Source: Akebia trifoliata
Taxonomy: Eukaryota > Streptophyta > Magnoliopsida > Ranunculales > Lardizabalaceae
Assembly: GCA_017979445.1 (NCBI GenBank)
Contig: CM030715.1
Span: forward strand, 33,725,756 to 33,789,755
Length of the DNA: 64,000 nt
Direction: 5' to 3'
Shown here: one piece after another, positions 12,753 to 24,615 of the stretch
How positions within the stretch are numbered: the first letter of the stretch is position 1
Layout of the letters: each line of letters begins with the position of its first letter
The notes under the pieces: model-generated
What the model was told of the DNA's origin: nothing
Database searches by the model: none
What the model saw: only the letters and a program-made list of their open reading frames with translations
Translations under genes and position numbers: made by a program

Positions 12753-13256
12753 TCATTCATTGAACTCATTTTTTCATATGCACATGTTTGTTTATAAAAT
12801 TTTTAAATTATCTTTATAAAAAAAGAAAAAAAATTAACTATTAAGTTAATGGCAATTTTATAGAAGGGGTAGGCGAACCCTTAGATAACTATAAAGTAGG
12901 TAGGTGCAATTATCAAAATTTTAGGTCTTCAAAAGTGTAATTTACCCTAATTTTTATTTTTAGGATGTATTTTATAAAAATTAACTCTAAGTTTCTAAAA
13001 TTAAATGAGTCACGATCCAAGACAGTGTCCTTCTCATATGTTCCTAGCACACTTGAGTTGGATGGTAAATACATTGAGCCACTTGAACCGCCTAACTAGG
13101 AGTGCAAGGTGTCATAAACTCAAACTAAAGTATACCACATGCATTGTTCCTATCTTATTATAGGAATGGTACTTGTATTGGATCTTGATTCATTAAATAT
13201 TTAGGATCACCCGACCTAACCTATTAAAGTTATTGGCACATGGATTGTTATTAGTG

Positions 13257-13399
13257 AGAAATAACTTCAAGGTTGTCCTTGACACCAATTTATTTCCCGA
13301 TTTGTATTTGTTTCTAGTGAGAAACAGCTTCACGGTTGTCTTTGGCACCAATTTATTTCCTGATTTGTATTTGCCAGCTTCAAGGTTGTCCTTGTTTTG
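13257..13399. repeat. Imperfect tandem repeat of about 60 bp upstream of SDR copy 3
   Basis: The block with CTTCAAGGTTGTCCTTG, CACCAATTTATTTCC and GATTTGTATTTG is present two to three times; copies 2 and 4 have it once in their upstream regions. Confidence 0.7.
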
Positions 13400-13416
13400 A
13401 GGATTAGCTGCCAGTG

Positions 13417-13948
13417 TGTGACGGTCATAAATTCTATCACCTAGAGTTAGGCGCAAGCTTGCCCCAGAATCACCTACGAGCACTCATGTAATAATATGTA
13501 CGGCTCAATATGAAGTCATATCAGTCCCATGCCAGGGCATATTTGTTAGCTTAGTGGCATTTCTGTAATAAGGGAGTATGATTGCCTCAACTTTTCATGT
13601 TTCCTTTTAGAAACCTAGGAAAGTTTTAGCATACACTTTGTAGGAAGGGTGTTTAGTGCTTTCCAATCCCAGCTTACACTCATGTTAACTGAAGCCCTCG
13701 AGTCAAGCTACGTGGAGTCTCGCATGTCATAGGATCATTTATTGCTTAAAACGCATCTTAATGCTTTTGTAATGTGTTACATTGTGTAATTAATATTATA
13801 TCAACAAAGTTATCTCCGGGCTTTTCTACGTATTGTCCTGTTATCTTGTTTGCTTGCTACGTTTGTGATATACGATCATTTTTACAGCTTGTGGATTAGC
13901 AACCCATTGTGTCGCACGACCTCGCTTCGAAAGAACACTGCCGTGACA
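13417..13948. mobile_element. Solo LTR just upstream of SDR copy 3
   Basis: A 532-bp insertion has perfect 8-bp inverted ends (TGTGACGG...CCGTGACA) and near-identical 5-bp flanks (CAGTG at 13412-13416, CCGTG at 13949-13953). The matching positions upstream of copies 2 and 4 read through without it. It ends 150 bp before the ATG of copy 3, so it sits in or next to the promoter. Family and direction were not determined. Confidence 0.82.
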
Positions 13949-14030
13949 CCGTGTCACTTTGTATGGTATTCCTTTAAAGTTATTTTAGTCATTACACATT
14001 GTTGTATTCAATGCAAATGGTGCTAAAAGC

Positions 14031-14037
14031 TATATAA
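14031..14037 (+). promoter_or_regulatory. TATA-like box of SDR copy 3
   Basis: TATATAA lies 62 bp before the ATG. The matching site in copies 2 (4923-4929) and 4 (about 24548) reads AATATAA. Confidence 0.42.
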
Positions 14038-14098
14038 TTCCTCAGTTGATCACATTAACTTGCATACTGAAACTTATCATTTTGATATCACTTCGGGA

Positions 14099-17000
14099 AT
14101 GGAAGAAACATCCTTCAATCCATTTGAAAAGAGGCAAATATTTTCTGTTTCTTTTATTTTATTTTTTCTGTTTTTTTATTGTTCTTATTGTGATCCAATT
14201 TATTTTCAAAACAAAGTTTTTAAAAATCTCAGTATATCTTTCAGGTGTGGAGTTGTAACTGGAGGTAATAAAGGAATTGGACTGGAGATATGCCGTCAAC
14301 TAGCTTCTAATGGGATCATAGTCATACTAACTGCAAGAGATGAAAAAAGGGGTATTGAAGCTGTTGAAAATATTAAAGGGTCTGGACTCTCTAATGTGCT
14401 TTTCCATCAACTTGATGTCAAGGTTCCTGCTAGTATTATTTCTTTGGCAAATTTCATCAAAACCCATTTTGGCAAACTCGATATCTTGGTGAGAAAAAAG
14501 ATCCAATTTTTTTTTAAAACATATTATATCATATCTTTCAAGTCAGATTCATGAAAGAAACAGACAGAGAATATGAGCAAAGTACTTATATTTAATTTAT
14601 TTAAATTAATATAAAAATATATTATTAGATTCAATTAAATAAAAAATATTATTTATTTCTGAGATATTAAAAAAAAAAAAAAGAGAAGAGTCAACCATAC
14701 AGGCTTTCTCACATCTCTATTTTAGTAATGGTCCGTCTAGTTGCCCACCACTATGGCTGATTGCACACCAATCTTAAAAAATCCTTTTATTTTTTATAAC
14801 ATCTATTTTAAACTATTGCTTGCATTCCAATACATAACCTGTTTAGGGTTCAACCTTTATTTAATTTGTTGCTTTGTATTCTTTTCTCGTGCTTTGTGAT
14901 TGGTTTTGCTCGTCTTCTCTTTGGCTCTTACTCAAGGTATTGATTTTCTAATCTCTATTTAGAAATTAATATGAACCTGTGGATATAGTTGAGGAAGAAG
15001 GAAAAGTTTTTTTTTAAAAAGGGGTGCAAGATTTTTTTAAAACTATTTTTGTTGTGTAATCATCCAAATGGAGTGCTAAGGGGTATTTTTAAGTGAGAGA
15101 TTACAATTAGTAATGGGTGGTGTGCAACTAGTATGTGAGAGAGAGACCATACCTTGGCACTTACCTGGCTAGTGCATTTGGGCGCTTTGAGACTTATTTG
15201 TTAGATGTACCATCAATTGTCGATTTCCTCTGTTGGAAGATAGAAATGGGTGTGAAACTATTATGGTGTTCTGATGGGCTTGAAAAACATATTTCTTGTT
15301 GGTCTAAGGAGGTGTGAACACGAAATTATAATTCGATAATTGGTCAAAATGATTTTACTTTGCTTAAACTAGTTGATCATTGGTCAAAGAGGTGTGACCA
15401 CACATTTGACCATGCTCTAAACATTTGACTATTTTCTAGTTCAATCCAATTGAGTTATTTAGGAAAATTCTCCATCTTTGCAAGATGACAAATTGTGATC
15501 AAGAGATTGGATTCATTGTAATACAAACGGTTTGTTGGAATCATATTGCAAACTTGAGTTCATCCTTGAGTAAGAAGTGATTAACGTTTTAAAGAAATGA
15601 TTACACACATCGAGCTGAACCTCTCGTGATTTCTTTTTCTAATTAATTTTTCAGATTTCAAACCATATTTTCCAATATCTTTGTACTATAAATTTCATCA
15701 GAATGCAAGTTATTAAAGCATTGTATTAACAAGCCCTGTATGCAAGATGGGAAAAATTACCTAACAAATATCTCCGAGGAAGCAGTTCGACTTTATTTTT
15801 TGTATTTAATTCTAAAAATTTAATAAAAGCACAATTAAATTGTGTAACAAAATTTAAGGTATAAATTTGGGTAAAGAGATTTTGATTTAAAAGATGAAAT
15901 CCAACTGTCATTGCGGATATATTTCCTACCACTGACATAGATTTGTGGAAAAATAATAATTTATGCAGGTGAATAATGCTGGGATTGGTGGAATTACAGT
16001 TGATATTGAAGCTTTTACGTTAAGGGGTGCTGATGTAAGTCCTAGTCTGTTGAGTCTTGTATAACTTATGGACATTATTGATGATTGCAAATTAAAATGT
16101 TAATGTCATTAGTCTATCTAAAAAACGCAATTAATTAGCTAAAGATTTGATATGCTTTTAATTCTTCTAGGTGAAAGATGTAGAGGCCAACTTGTTGGGG
16201 GGAATAGTAGTGCAAACTTATGAAACGGCCGAAGAATGTTTGAAAACCAACTATTATGGAACGAAGGGAGTGACTGAAGCACTTGTTCCCCTTCTTCAAC
16301 TCTCCAATTCAGGACGGATAGTGAATGTTTCCTCTGTATATGGCCAACTTGGGGTAATATTTAACCTGGAAATTCATGGCTTCTTATGATACAATATTAG
16401 TAAAGGATAGAAAAAAAAAAGCAGCAACGTGGGGCTAACATTTGTTTTTATAGAGCAATGATAATATAATTGAAACCCATATTGGTTCCTAATGGTGGTC
16501 GGCGTACTTAATCAACACGAATACGAGGCTATATCAGTATGCAACATGGGTTTGAGTATCGGCTTTGGTGAACCCTGAAAATTAGGCATTAGATAATGCG
16601 AAATAAAGCAATTGTTCTATGATGAGAAATCATCGGCACAAAAAAATAGTAATTTCTGAAATTTATAACCCTAATTTATAAAATGAAGAATTGTGAATCG
16701 TCAATTTTTAACGTTAGTTTGTAATCACTTTTCATGGGTTTAGAAGTGTTGAGAATTGGCTGATTTTTTGTGAGGATGATCTACTGACCATGGGGATCAT
16801 CCTCCCAAAAAATAATTCCATTTCAAAAAAATTTAATCATATAAGACAAAAATTTGTCTAGAATGTTGGCTAGGATTTTGTCAAAAGAACACTAGCCAAC
16901 ATTCTAGATAAAGTTTTGTTTTATATAACTAAAAAGTTTTGAAATGGGCTGATTTTCGATGAGGATGATCTCTATAGTGATTAGATCATCCTAAAAAAAA

Positions 17001-17253
17001 TCAGTCAATTCTGAGACTTCTAACCCTATGAAAAGTTGTTACAAACGAACAGTAAAAAATAGATGGTTCACAATTCTTCAACTTATAAACTTGGGTAAGA
17101 AATTTCAAAATTAGCTAATTTTTTGTGGAGATGATTTTCTTACCATAGGAAACATCCTCACAAGAAATCAGCCCATTCCAAAACTTTTAGTCCGTGTAAG
17201 ATCAAATGTTTTGTCTAGAATGTTGTTTAAGATTTTGTCAAAGAACGCTACCT

Positions 17254-17303
<50 letters not shown>

Positions 17304-17654
17304 ACAGCGTTATTACGACTCACCGTTTGTCTTATATGGGCAAAAATCTTTGGGATGGGCTGATTTTTTGTGAGGATGATCTCTGTGATGAGGGGATCAT
17401 CCTGGCAAAAAAATCATCCCATTCCAAAACTTCTAACCCCATCAAAATTGATTTGCAAAATTTGGACGGTCTAAAATTTTTCAACTTGTAAACATGGGGC
17501 TAAAGGTTTCATAATGAGCTGATTTTTGGCAAGGATGTTCTCCCCACCATAGAGATCATCCTCACAAAAAATCAGCCCATTCTAAACATTTTTGCCCATA
17601 TAAGACAAAACGGTGTGTCGCAATGTGAGTCGTAATAAGGGTATACGGAACCCG

Positions 17655-17700
<46 letters not shown>

Positions 17701-18400
17701 GGTGGGGTTCCTACGACTCCTATTACGACTCACATTGCGACACACCGTTTGTCTTGTATGGGCAAAAATGTTTGGAATGAGTTGATTTTTTGTGAGAATG
17801 ATCTCTGTGATGAGGGGGATCATCCTTGCAAAAATCATCTCATTCCAAAACTTCTAACCCCATCAAAATTGATTTGCAAAAATTGGACGGTCTAAAATTT
17901 TTCAACTTGTAAACATGGGGCTAGAAGTTTCATAATGAGCTGATTTTTGGCAAGGATGATCTCCTCACCAAAGAGATAATCCTCACAAAAAATCAGCCCA
18001 TTCCAAACATTTTTGCCCATATAAGACAAAACGGTGTGTCGCAATGTGAGTCGTAATAGAGGTCTACGGAACCTGACCCTATATGTATGTGGGTCCCGTT
18101 CAGCACCTAACCATTTACCCAACAATTTGTCCAACATGTTTTGTCCTACATGGGTTAGAAGTTTTGGAATAGGCTGATTTTTTGTGAGGATGATTTTTAT
18201 GATGGGGAGATCATCTTCACCAAAAATCAGCCCATTCCAAAACTTCTAACCCCATCACAAATGGTTTACAAAAAATGGATGGTCCACGATTTTTCAACTT
18301 GTAAACATGAGGTTAGAAGTTTTGGAAATGGCTGATTTTTGGCAAAGATGGTCTTCTAACCGTAGAGATCATCCTCACAAAAAATTAGTCCATTCCAAAA

Positions 18401-18469
<69 letters not shown>

Positions 18470-20845
18470 GGGAAATGTTCAACACCCAACCATTTTTGTC
18501 TTACATGAAGTTTTGGAATGGGCTGATTTTTGGTGGGATGATCTCTATGGTGAGGAGAACATCCTCGCCAAAAATCAGCACATTCCAAAACTTCTAACCC
18601 CGTCACAAATGATTTACAAAAATTGGACGGTCCACGATTTTTCAACTTGTAAACATGGGGTTAGAAGTTTTGGAATGAGCTGATTTTTGGTGAGGATAAT
18701 CTCCTCACCATAGAGATCATCCTCATTAAAAATCAGCCCATTCCAAAACTTCTAACCCATGTAAGACAAAAATGGTTGGGCAAATTGTTGGGTAAATGGT
18801 TGGGTGCGGCAGTTCAAAGGCCATATGTAAAAACATACGAAAAAACAATGGTTTTTCAAAATATGGGTTAGAGGTTTTGGATTGAGTTGATTTTTTGCAA
18901 GGATGGTCACTATGATGAGAAGATTATCCTCACAAAAAATCTGCTCAATCAAAAACTTCTAAATCCATCAAAAGTGATTTACAAATTATTGGCAAAAATT
19001 GGCAAAAAAATCGACGGTCCACATTCTAAATCACTTTTAATGGGGTTAGAAGTTTCAGATTGGACTGATTTTTTTTTTTTCTCAGATGATCTTCCCATCA
19101 TAGAGATCATCCTCACAAAAAATCAGCTCAATCCGAAACTTCTAACCCATATTTTGAAAATTTATTAATATTACATTGTTTTTACATACGTTTTTTCATA
19201 TCTTCTAACCATAGAGATCATCCTCACCAAAAATCATTCCATTCCAAAACTTCTAACCCATGTAGAACAAAACATGTTGAGCAAATTGTTGGGTAAATAG
19301 TTGAGTGCCGAACATTTCCCATATATATATATATATATATATATAGGGAGCAGTTCAACAACCCTAAAGTTTACTAAACATTGTGCCAAACATTTTTCAA
19401 AACATGGGTTAGAAATTTGGGAATGAGTTAATTTTTTGTGAGGATGATCTCTATGATGAGGAGATCATCCTCTCCAAAAATCAGCTCATTTTGAAATTTC
19501 TAACCCTAGTTTACAAATTGAAGAATCGTGGACTGTCCAATTTTTGTAAATGACTTTTGATGTGGTTTATGAAAATCGGATGGTCCACAATTCTTCAACT
19601 TGTAAATTGGAGGTACAAGTTTCAGAATAAACTGATTTTTGGTAAGGATAATCTTTTCATCATAGAGATCATCCTCACAAAAAATATCATATAGATTATC
19701 CTTACCAAAAATCAGCTCATTCCCAAAACTTCTAACCCATGTTTGGAAAATGTTTGGCAAACTTTAGGGCTGCTAAACCGCTCCCATATATATATATATA
19801 TATATATATATATGGGTTAGAAGTTTGGGAATGAGCTGATTTTTGGTAAGGATAATCTATATGATATTTTTTGTGAGGATGATCTCTATGATGAAAAGAT
19901 TATCCTTACCAAAAATCAGTTTATTCTGAAACTTGTACCTCCAATTTACAAGTTGAAGAATTGTGGACCATCCGATTTTCATAAACCATTTTTTATAGTA
20001 TTAGAAGTTTCAGAATGGGCTGATTTTTGGTGAGCATGATCTCCTCATCACAGAGATCATCCTCACAAAAAATCAGCCAATGCCGAAACTCATGCTCAGG
20101 TTAAGTATCTCCGAGATTTATGTTATCAAGATACTCATAAATCTCAATCATTTGATTTTGTGTTTAAAGGGTTGGGATCATGTGCTTTTTCATGAGTCAT
20201 TCTTACGAGTCAACAGATCCCAACCCACACACATATATATAAACAACGTTCTAGAAAACATATTTTGTCTTATATGGACAAAAAGTTTCAGAATTGGGTA
20301 TTTTTTTTTTTTTTTGAGGATGATCTTTATAGTGAGTGGATCATCCTCACAAAAAATCAGTTCATTCTAAATTTCTAGCCCAGTTTACAAGTTGAAGAAT
20401 TGTGGACTGCTCATTTTTACCGTAGTTTGTAATCACTTTTCATAGAGTTAGAAGTTTTAGAGTCGGCTGATTTTTGTAAGGATGATCTCCTCACCATAGA
20501 AATCATCCTCACAAAAAATCAGCTCATTCCAAAACGCAGTTTATTCTGAAACTTGTACCTCCAATTTACAAGTTGAAGAATTGTGGACCATCCGATTTTC
20601 ATAAACCATTTTTTATAGTATTAGAAGTTTCAGAATGGGCTGATTTTTGGTGAGCATGATCTCCTCATCACAGAGATCATCCTCACAAAAAATCAGCCAA
20701 TGCCGAAACTCATGCTCAGGTTAAGTATCTCCGAGATTTATGTTATCAAGATACTCATAAATCTCAATCATTTGATTTTGTGTTTAAAGGGTTGGGATCA
20801 TGTGCTTTTTCATGAGTCATTCTTACGAGTCAACAGATCCCAACC

Positions 20846-20892
<47 letters not shown>

Positions 20893-20947
20893 ACAACGTT
20901 CTAGAAAACATATTTTGTCTTATATGGACAAAAAGTTTCAGAATTGG

Positions 20948-20981
<34 letters not shown>

Positions 20982-22328
20982 AGGATGATCTTTATAGTGA
21001 GTGGATCATCCTCACAAAAAATCAGTTCATTCTGAAATTTCTAGCCCAGTTTACAAGTTGAAGAATTGTGGACTGCTCATTTTTACCGTAGTTTGTAACC
21101 ACTTTTCATAGAGTTAGAAGTTTTAGAGTCGGCTGATTTTTTGTAAGGATGATCTCCTCACCATAGAAATCATCCTCACAAAAAATCAGCTCATTCCAAA
21201 ACATTTTTTTTTCCATATAATAGAAAATGCTGTCTAGAATGTTGTCTACAGAATGCCATCCATGTATATATAAAATACTTTAACCAGCATTGAGGGGCGG
21301 AGCTAGCGGGGGCAATTGCTCTCACAGAACTTTAAGACACCCCTATATTTTCAACTAATTATATGTTCCATTTGCCCCCCCCCCCCCGCCCTCTTTCAAT
21401 TTTTTGTTGATGACATTGCCTCTTGACCATGCCTCTCATATACTAATTGCAAATGAGCTACATATCATTTTCTTCAACTTCTAACCAAAAACCTCTAAAT
21501 CACCCTAATTAATATCTAAATTATCTCCTCATCCATTGTGACTTCACACCTATATGGTCTGATCTAATTTTATCTCTTTATTTACTCTTAGTTTGTGTTT
21601 TCCAAGATCGTCTCCTTTGTTAATAATTGGCAAATCATGGGCCTAAATTCTACCTAAAATATTATGTGGAATTTTACGCCATGCTGTGTCGGTGGTATTT
21701 GGAAGGAAATGTAATGCTGCTAGGCATTCGAAGTTTGAGCATTTGTTCCAATAGATAATACTTTCCACTTTGGTGTGTAATCTTTGCAAATTTTTCTCTT
21801 TATCCTATATTTGTAGGTAGGTTTCTTTACATCCTTTATTTATAATTTTCTCTCTTTTTAATAAATTCATTTTATTTATTTTTATTTTTTTAAAAACAAT
21901 TTAACTATAGAAATTATAACAACAATGATATTGTCTTCTTGTTGTTTCAGTTTATCCCCAACGAGAAGATCAAAGCGGAGTTGAACGACATCGATTGCCT
22001 AACAGAAGAGAAGTTGGATGAACTGTTGCAAACGTTTCTAAAGGATTTAAAGGAGGATATGTTGGAGGCTAATGGCTGGCCCATTACTATATCTGCTTAT
22101 AAAATCTCCAAAGCTGCAATAAATGCCTACACGAGGATCCTAGCCCGAAAATTCCCAAATTTTCTCATAAATAGCGTCCATCCCGGTTTTGTCAAAACAG
22201 ATATTTCACTTCAGACAGGACTTTTGACACCTGAGGAAGGTGCAAGAGCTCCTGTAATGTTGGCTTTGTTGCCTGAGAATGGCCCTACTGGCACCTCCTT
22301 TGATCAGATGAACATGTCAACCTTTTGA
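14099..22328 (+). CDS. SDR copy 3, with a 5.6-kb repeat-filled intron
   Basis: Exons 14099-14133, 14245-14488, 15969-16034, 16171-16353 and 21951-22328 encode about 301 residues of the same SDR type, with [21 protein letters not shown] and YKISK all present. Exon 3 lacks three codons found in copies 2 and 4 (an in-frame 9-bp loss near FTAFTL). Intron 1 (14134-14244) has the GC donor; it also happens to read through in frame, which explains a long uninterrupted reading frame here. Exons 1-2 resemble copy 2, but exon 5 resembles copy 4. Intron 4 (16354-21950) is crowded with foldback MITEs and (TA)n runs. A solo LTR ends 150 bp before the ATG, so its promoter has probably been rearranged. Confidence 0.86.
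17257..17301. repeat. (TA)n microsatellite
   Basis: A pure TA run of about 45 bp marks the left edge of a foldback MITE. Confidence 0.95.
18405..18463. repeat. (TA)n microsatellite
   Basis: The longest TA run in the window, about 59 bp, between two foldback units. Confidence 0.95.
19346..19785. mobile_element. Best-bounded TA-flanked foldback MITE
   Basis: A 440-bp unit with (TA)n directly on each side. The ends GGGAGCAGTTCAACAACCC and GGGAGCGGTTTAGCAGCCC are inverted. Inside are repeated inverted blocks with CATGGGTTAGAA and GATCATCCTC. Confidence 0.82.
19917..21180. repeat. Direct tandem duplication, two units of about 620-640 bp
   Basis: Unit 1 (19917-20536) and unit 2 (20537 to about 21180) both start CAGTTTATTCTGAAACTTG and are nearly identical. 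They differ mainly in microsatellites: unit 2 has a longer (TA)n (20848-20889) and a longer T-run (20951-20980). The near-identity implies a recent event inside the intron. Confidence 0.85.
21292..21510. mobile_element. Truncated hAT-type element in intron 4 of SDR copy 3
   Basis: The left end follows CCAGCATT as in copies 2 and 4 and the right end is lost. A poly-C run lies inside at 21376-21388. The right boundary is approximate. Confidence 0.65.
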
Positions 22329-22830
22329 CTAGAAGTTGGTGTTTCAAGACCTATTTAGTAATTGTACTGGTTAATTTTCTGTTATATTTGAAACATTTGG
22401 ATCCATGTTTCTTAATTGAAAACATGGAATATCTTCTTTCCTAGTCCTATGCTGTTGGTAAAATAAATGAAATTTGGAATTTCTATGTATCAAGCCTTGT
22501 TCTTTTGGTGCATCGTGTAGGTTCCTATCAAGCCCCTAAAAGTTCATTGACGATGAAATTAGAGCTTGTTTGGATCATCTTTTTGTTGGGAATTTCAAAA
22601 TAAACTAAGGAGTGATTTCATTTGACTAGAAGAATGGTTCTTACATCTTATAAATGAGCTTCTTTGCCCTCTTATGACCAATAAAATCTGATTGACTCCT
22701 CAACCTATATTTTGAAATTTTATAATGAATCAAGTGAGAAGTTATCCAAGTCCTTGTGATGGATGACTCAAATGGACCATCTTGCCCGATTGCTTTTGAG
22801 ATTGGCATATCCCACCCAAGTCACTTTTAT

Positions 22831-23379
22831 TTGGGGTGCAACTTGGTCAGGTTCAAACCGAGAACCAAATCAAACCAAAGCTTTGGGGTGGTTTGGTTTA
22901 GTTTGGAACAAGTCGTGATTTGGTTCCTGATTACAAAAATGGAGAATTGATCAAATTTGACTCGGTTCTCGGATCAAGCTTGTATAGAACCGAACCCTTA
23001 TGCAATATATAATAATAATAATAATAATAATAATTATTATTATTATTATTATTATTATTGTGAATTAATTTAAGAGATAGGACGTAGATTAATAATTTTT
23101 TAGGATAAACTAATGACTTTTTGTGGATATACTAGATTTATTGTATGAAAATTTATGTTTATTATATATTTTATTTTTTCAGTAAAAAATGTTACTCGTA
23201 ATTTATAGAATACTGGCAACCCATAGAACTGAACCGAACTGAACCAAATCAACTTTAATTCGGTTTGGGTTGGGTTGGTTCCAATGGAATTTGGTTCGGT
23301 TCTGGTTCTTATTTAGTGGAATCGACCTATGTTGATTTGGTTCCAAATTTACCTCAAACTGAACCAAGTTGCACCCTTA
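22831..23379. mobile_element. hAT-type MITE downstream of SDR copy 3, with expanded triplet repeat
   Basis: The third copy of the same insertion, with ACTTTTAT on the left (22823-22830) and ATTTTTAT on the right (23380-23387). Its interior carries a self-complementary (AAT)n(ATT)n run at 23011-23059 that is only a few units long in the other two copies. Confidence 0.8.
23011..23059. repeat. (AAT)n(ATT)n palindromic microsatellite
   Basis: Seven or more AAT units are followed directly by nine or so ATT units, forming a perfect palindrome inside the hAT-type MITE 3' of copy 3. Confidence 0.93.
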
Positions 23380-24615
23380 ATTTTTATCAGTCCTTCAAGA
23401 CCTTGTAAATCGTCTTCTTTTCTTTCTTCTTTCTTCTTTCTTCTTCTTTTTCTTTTTTTCAAAATTCAAATGTTTTACTTTAATTTTTAGGCTAAATTAT
23501 ACTTTGACCTCTTATAGTTTGGCATAATTCCATTTTGACACCTTAACATTTTGATAATTGTATTTACCTCCCCTTTCATTGACAAGTTTAAAATTTAGAT
23601 GTTAATTTATAATTTTATGTTATTTTTTATTAGAATTTTTTTTATTAAATGCCCCACTTTGGCATTCACTGAACTCATTTTTTCACATGTGTATGTTAGT
23701 AATTTTTTTAAATGATCTTTATAAAAGAAATTTAAATATTAAGTTGACGGCAATTTAATGGAAGGGGCAGGTGAACCCTTAGATAACTATAAAGCCGGTA
23801 GGTGCAATTATCAAAACTTTAGGGTATCAAAAGTGTAATTTACCCTAACTTTGTATTTTTAGGAAGTGTTTTATAAGGACAGACTTCTAAGTTTCTAAAA
23901 TTAAATATGATCTTCTGTACGTGGCACCCTAGGGTTGGATAATAAATACATTGGGCTACTTGAACTGGTGAATTAGGAGTCCTTGGTGACATAAACTCCA
24001 ACTAAATAGACATAGACACTGTTCCTATTTTATAGGAACCGTACTCGCACTGGATCCTGAGTCATTAAATATTCAAGATGACCAACCTAACCTATTAAAG
24101 TTATTGCCACATGGATTGTTACTATTGAGAAATGCATAGTGGTCCATGCAGCATCAAATGTTGATGGTTGGCACCAATTTATTCCCCTATCCACAGTTCA
24201 GAACATTTGCTTAGTGCTTCAAATGGAGCACATTTATGATTCCTCTTTTGCCCTTTTTGTCTATGATTTCTGGTGCTTTTTCACGGGTTCTCTGCCAATT
24301 CATTAATAATCAGTGAAAAATAATCAGAATTAAGCCGAGATCATTAACCAATTTAAATCTACTTTGAAGTTTGAAGTCAATTATAGGGATAGACATATTC
24401 CCGATTTGTATTTGCTTCTAGTGAAAAGCAGATTCAAGGTTGTCTTTGTCTTGAGGATTAGCTGCCTGTGTCACAGTGTGGTATTCCTTTAAGGGTATTT
24501 TAGTCATTACACATATTATTGTATTCAATGCAAATGGTGTTAGAAGCAATATAATTTTTCTGTTGATCACATTAACTTGCATACTGAAACTTATCATTTT
24601 GATATCACTTCGGGA

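Larger units (their letters stand above)
10190..14098. other. Spacer between SDR copies 2 and 3
   Basis: It holds the conserved 3' segment, the hAT-type MITE, the 1.3-kb LTR-like insertion, short tandem repeats and a solo LTR. No gene is visible. Confidence 0.7.
16610..21270. repeat. Cluster of nested TA-flanked foldback MITEs filling intron 4 of SDR copy 3
   Basis: About 4.7 kb is built of related inverted-repeat units carrying GGGCTGATTTTTTGTGAGGA and its complement over and over, separated by (TA)n runs at 17257-17301, 17659-17697, 18405-18463, 19321-19345, 19786-19813 and 20848-20889. Units with ends at TA runs include 17302-17658, 17698-18080, 18468-19320 (ends GGGAAATGTTC) and 19346-19785 (ends GGGAGCAGTTC / GGGAGCGGTTT, inverted). 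No reading frame in it looks coding. Single-strand folding would be extensive. Confidence 0.85.
22329..24615. other. Spacer between SDR copies 3 and 4
   Basis: It holds the conserved 3' segment, the hAT-type MITE with its triplet run, and about 200 bp (near 24190-24395) not found upstream of copies 2 and 3. No gene is visible. Confidence 0.7.

Noticed and set aside
14060..14554. Unspliced frame fusing exons 1 and 2 of SDR copy 3
   Set aside because: It is accidental: the same intron is not open in frame in copies 1, 2 and 4, and the inserted residues are low-complexity hydrophobic sequence unlike any SDR.
20080..21035. Two near-identical open frames of about 100 residues
   Set aside because: They are the same frame in the two units of a tandem duplication, span TA and T runs, and match no protein; they are not genes.
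16610..21270. Repeats with spacers resembling a CRISPR-like or satellite array
   Set aside because: The units are of unequal length, inverted as well as direct, and bounded by TA runs, as expected of nested MITEs in a plant intron.
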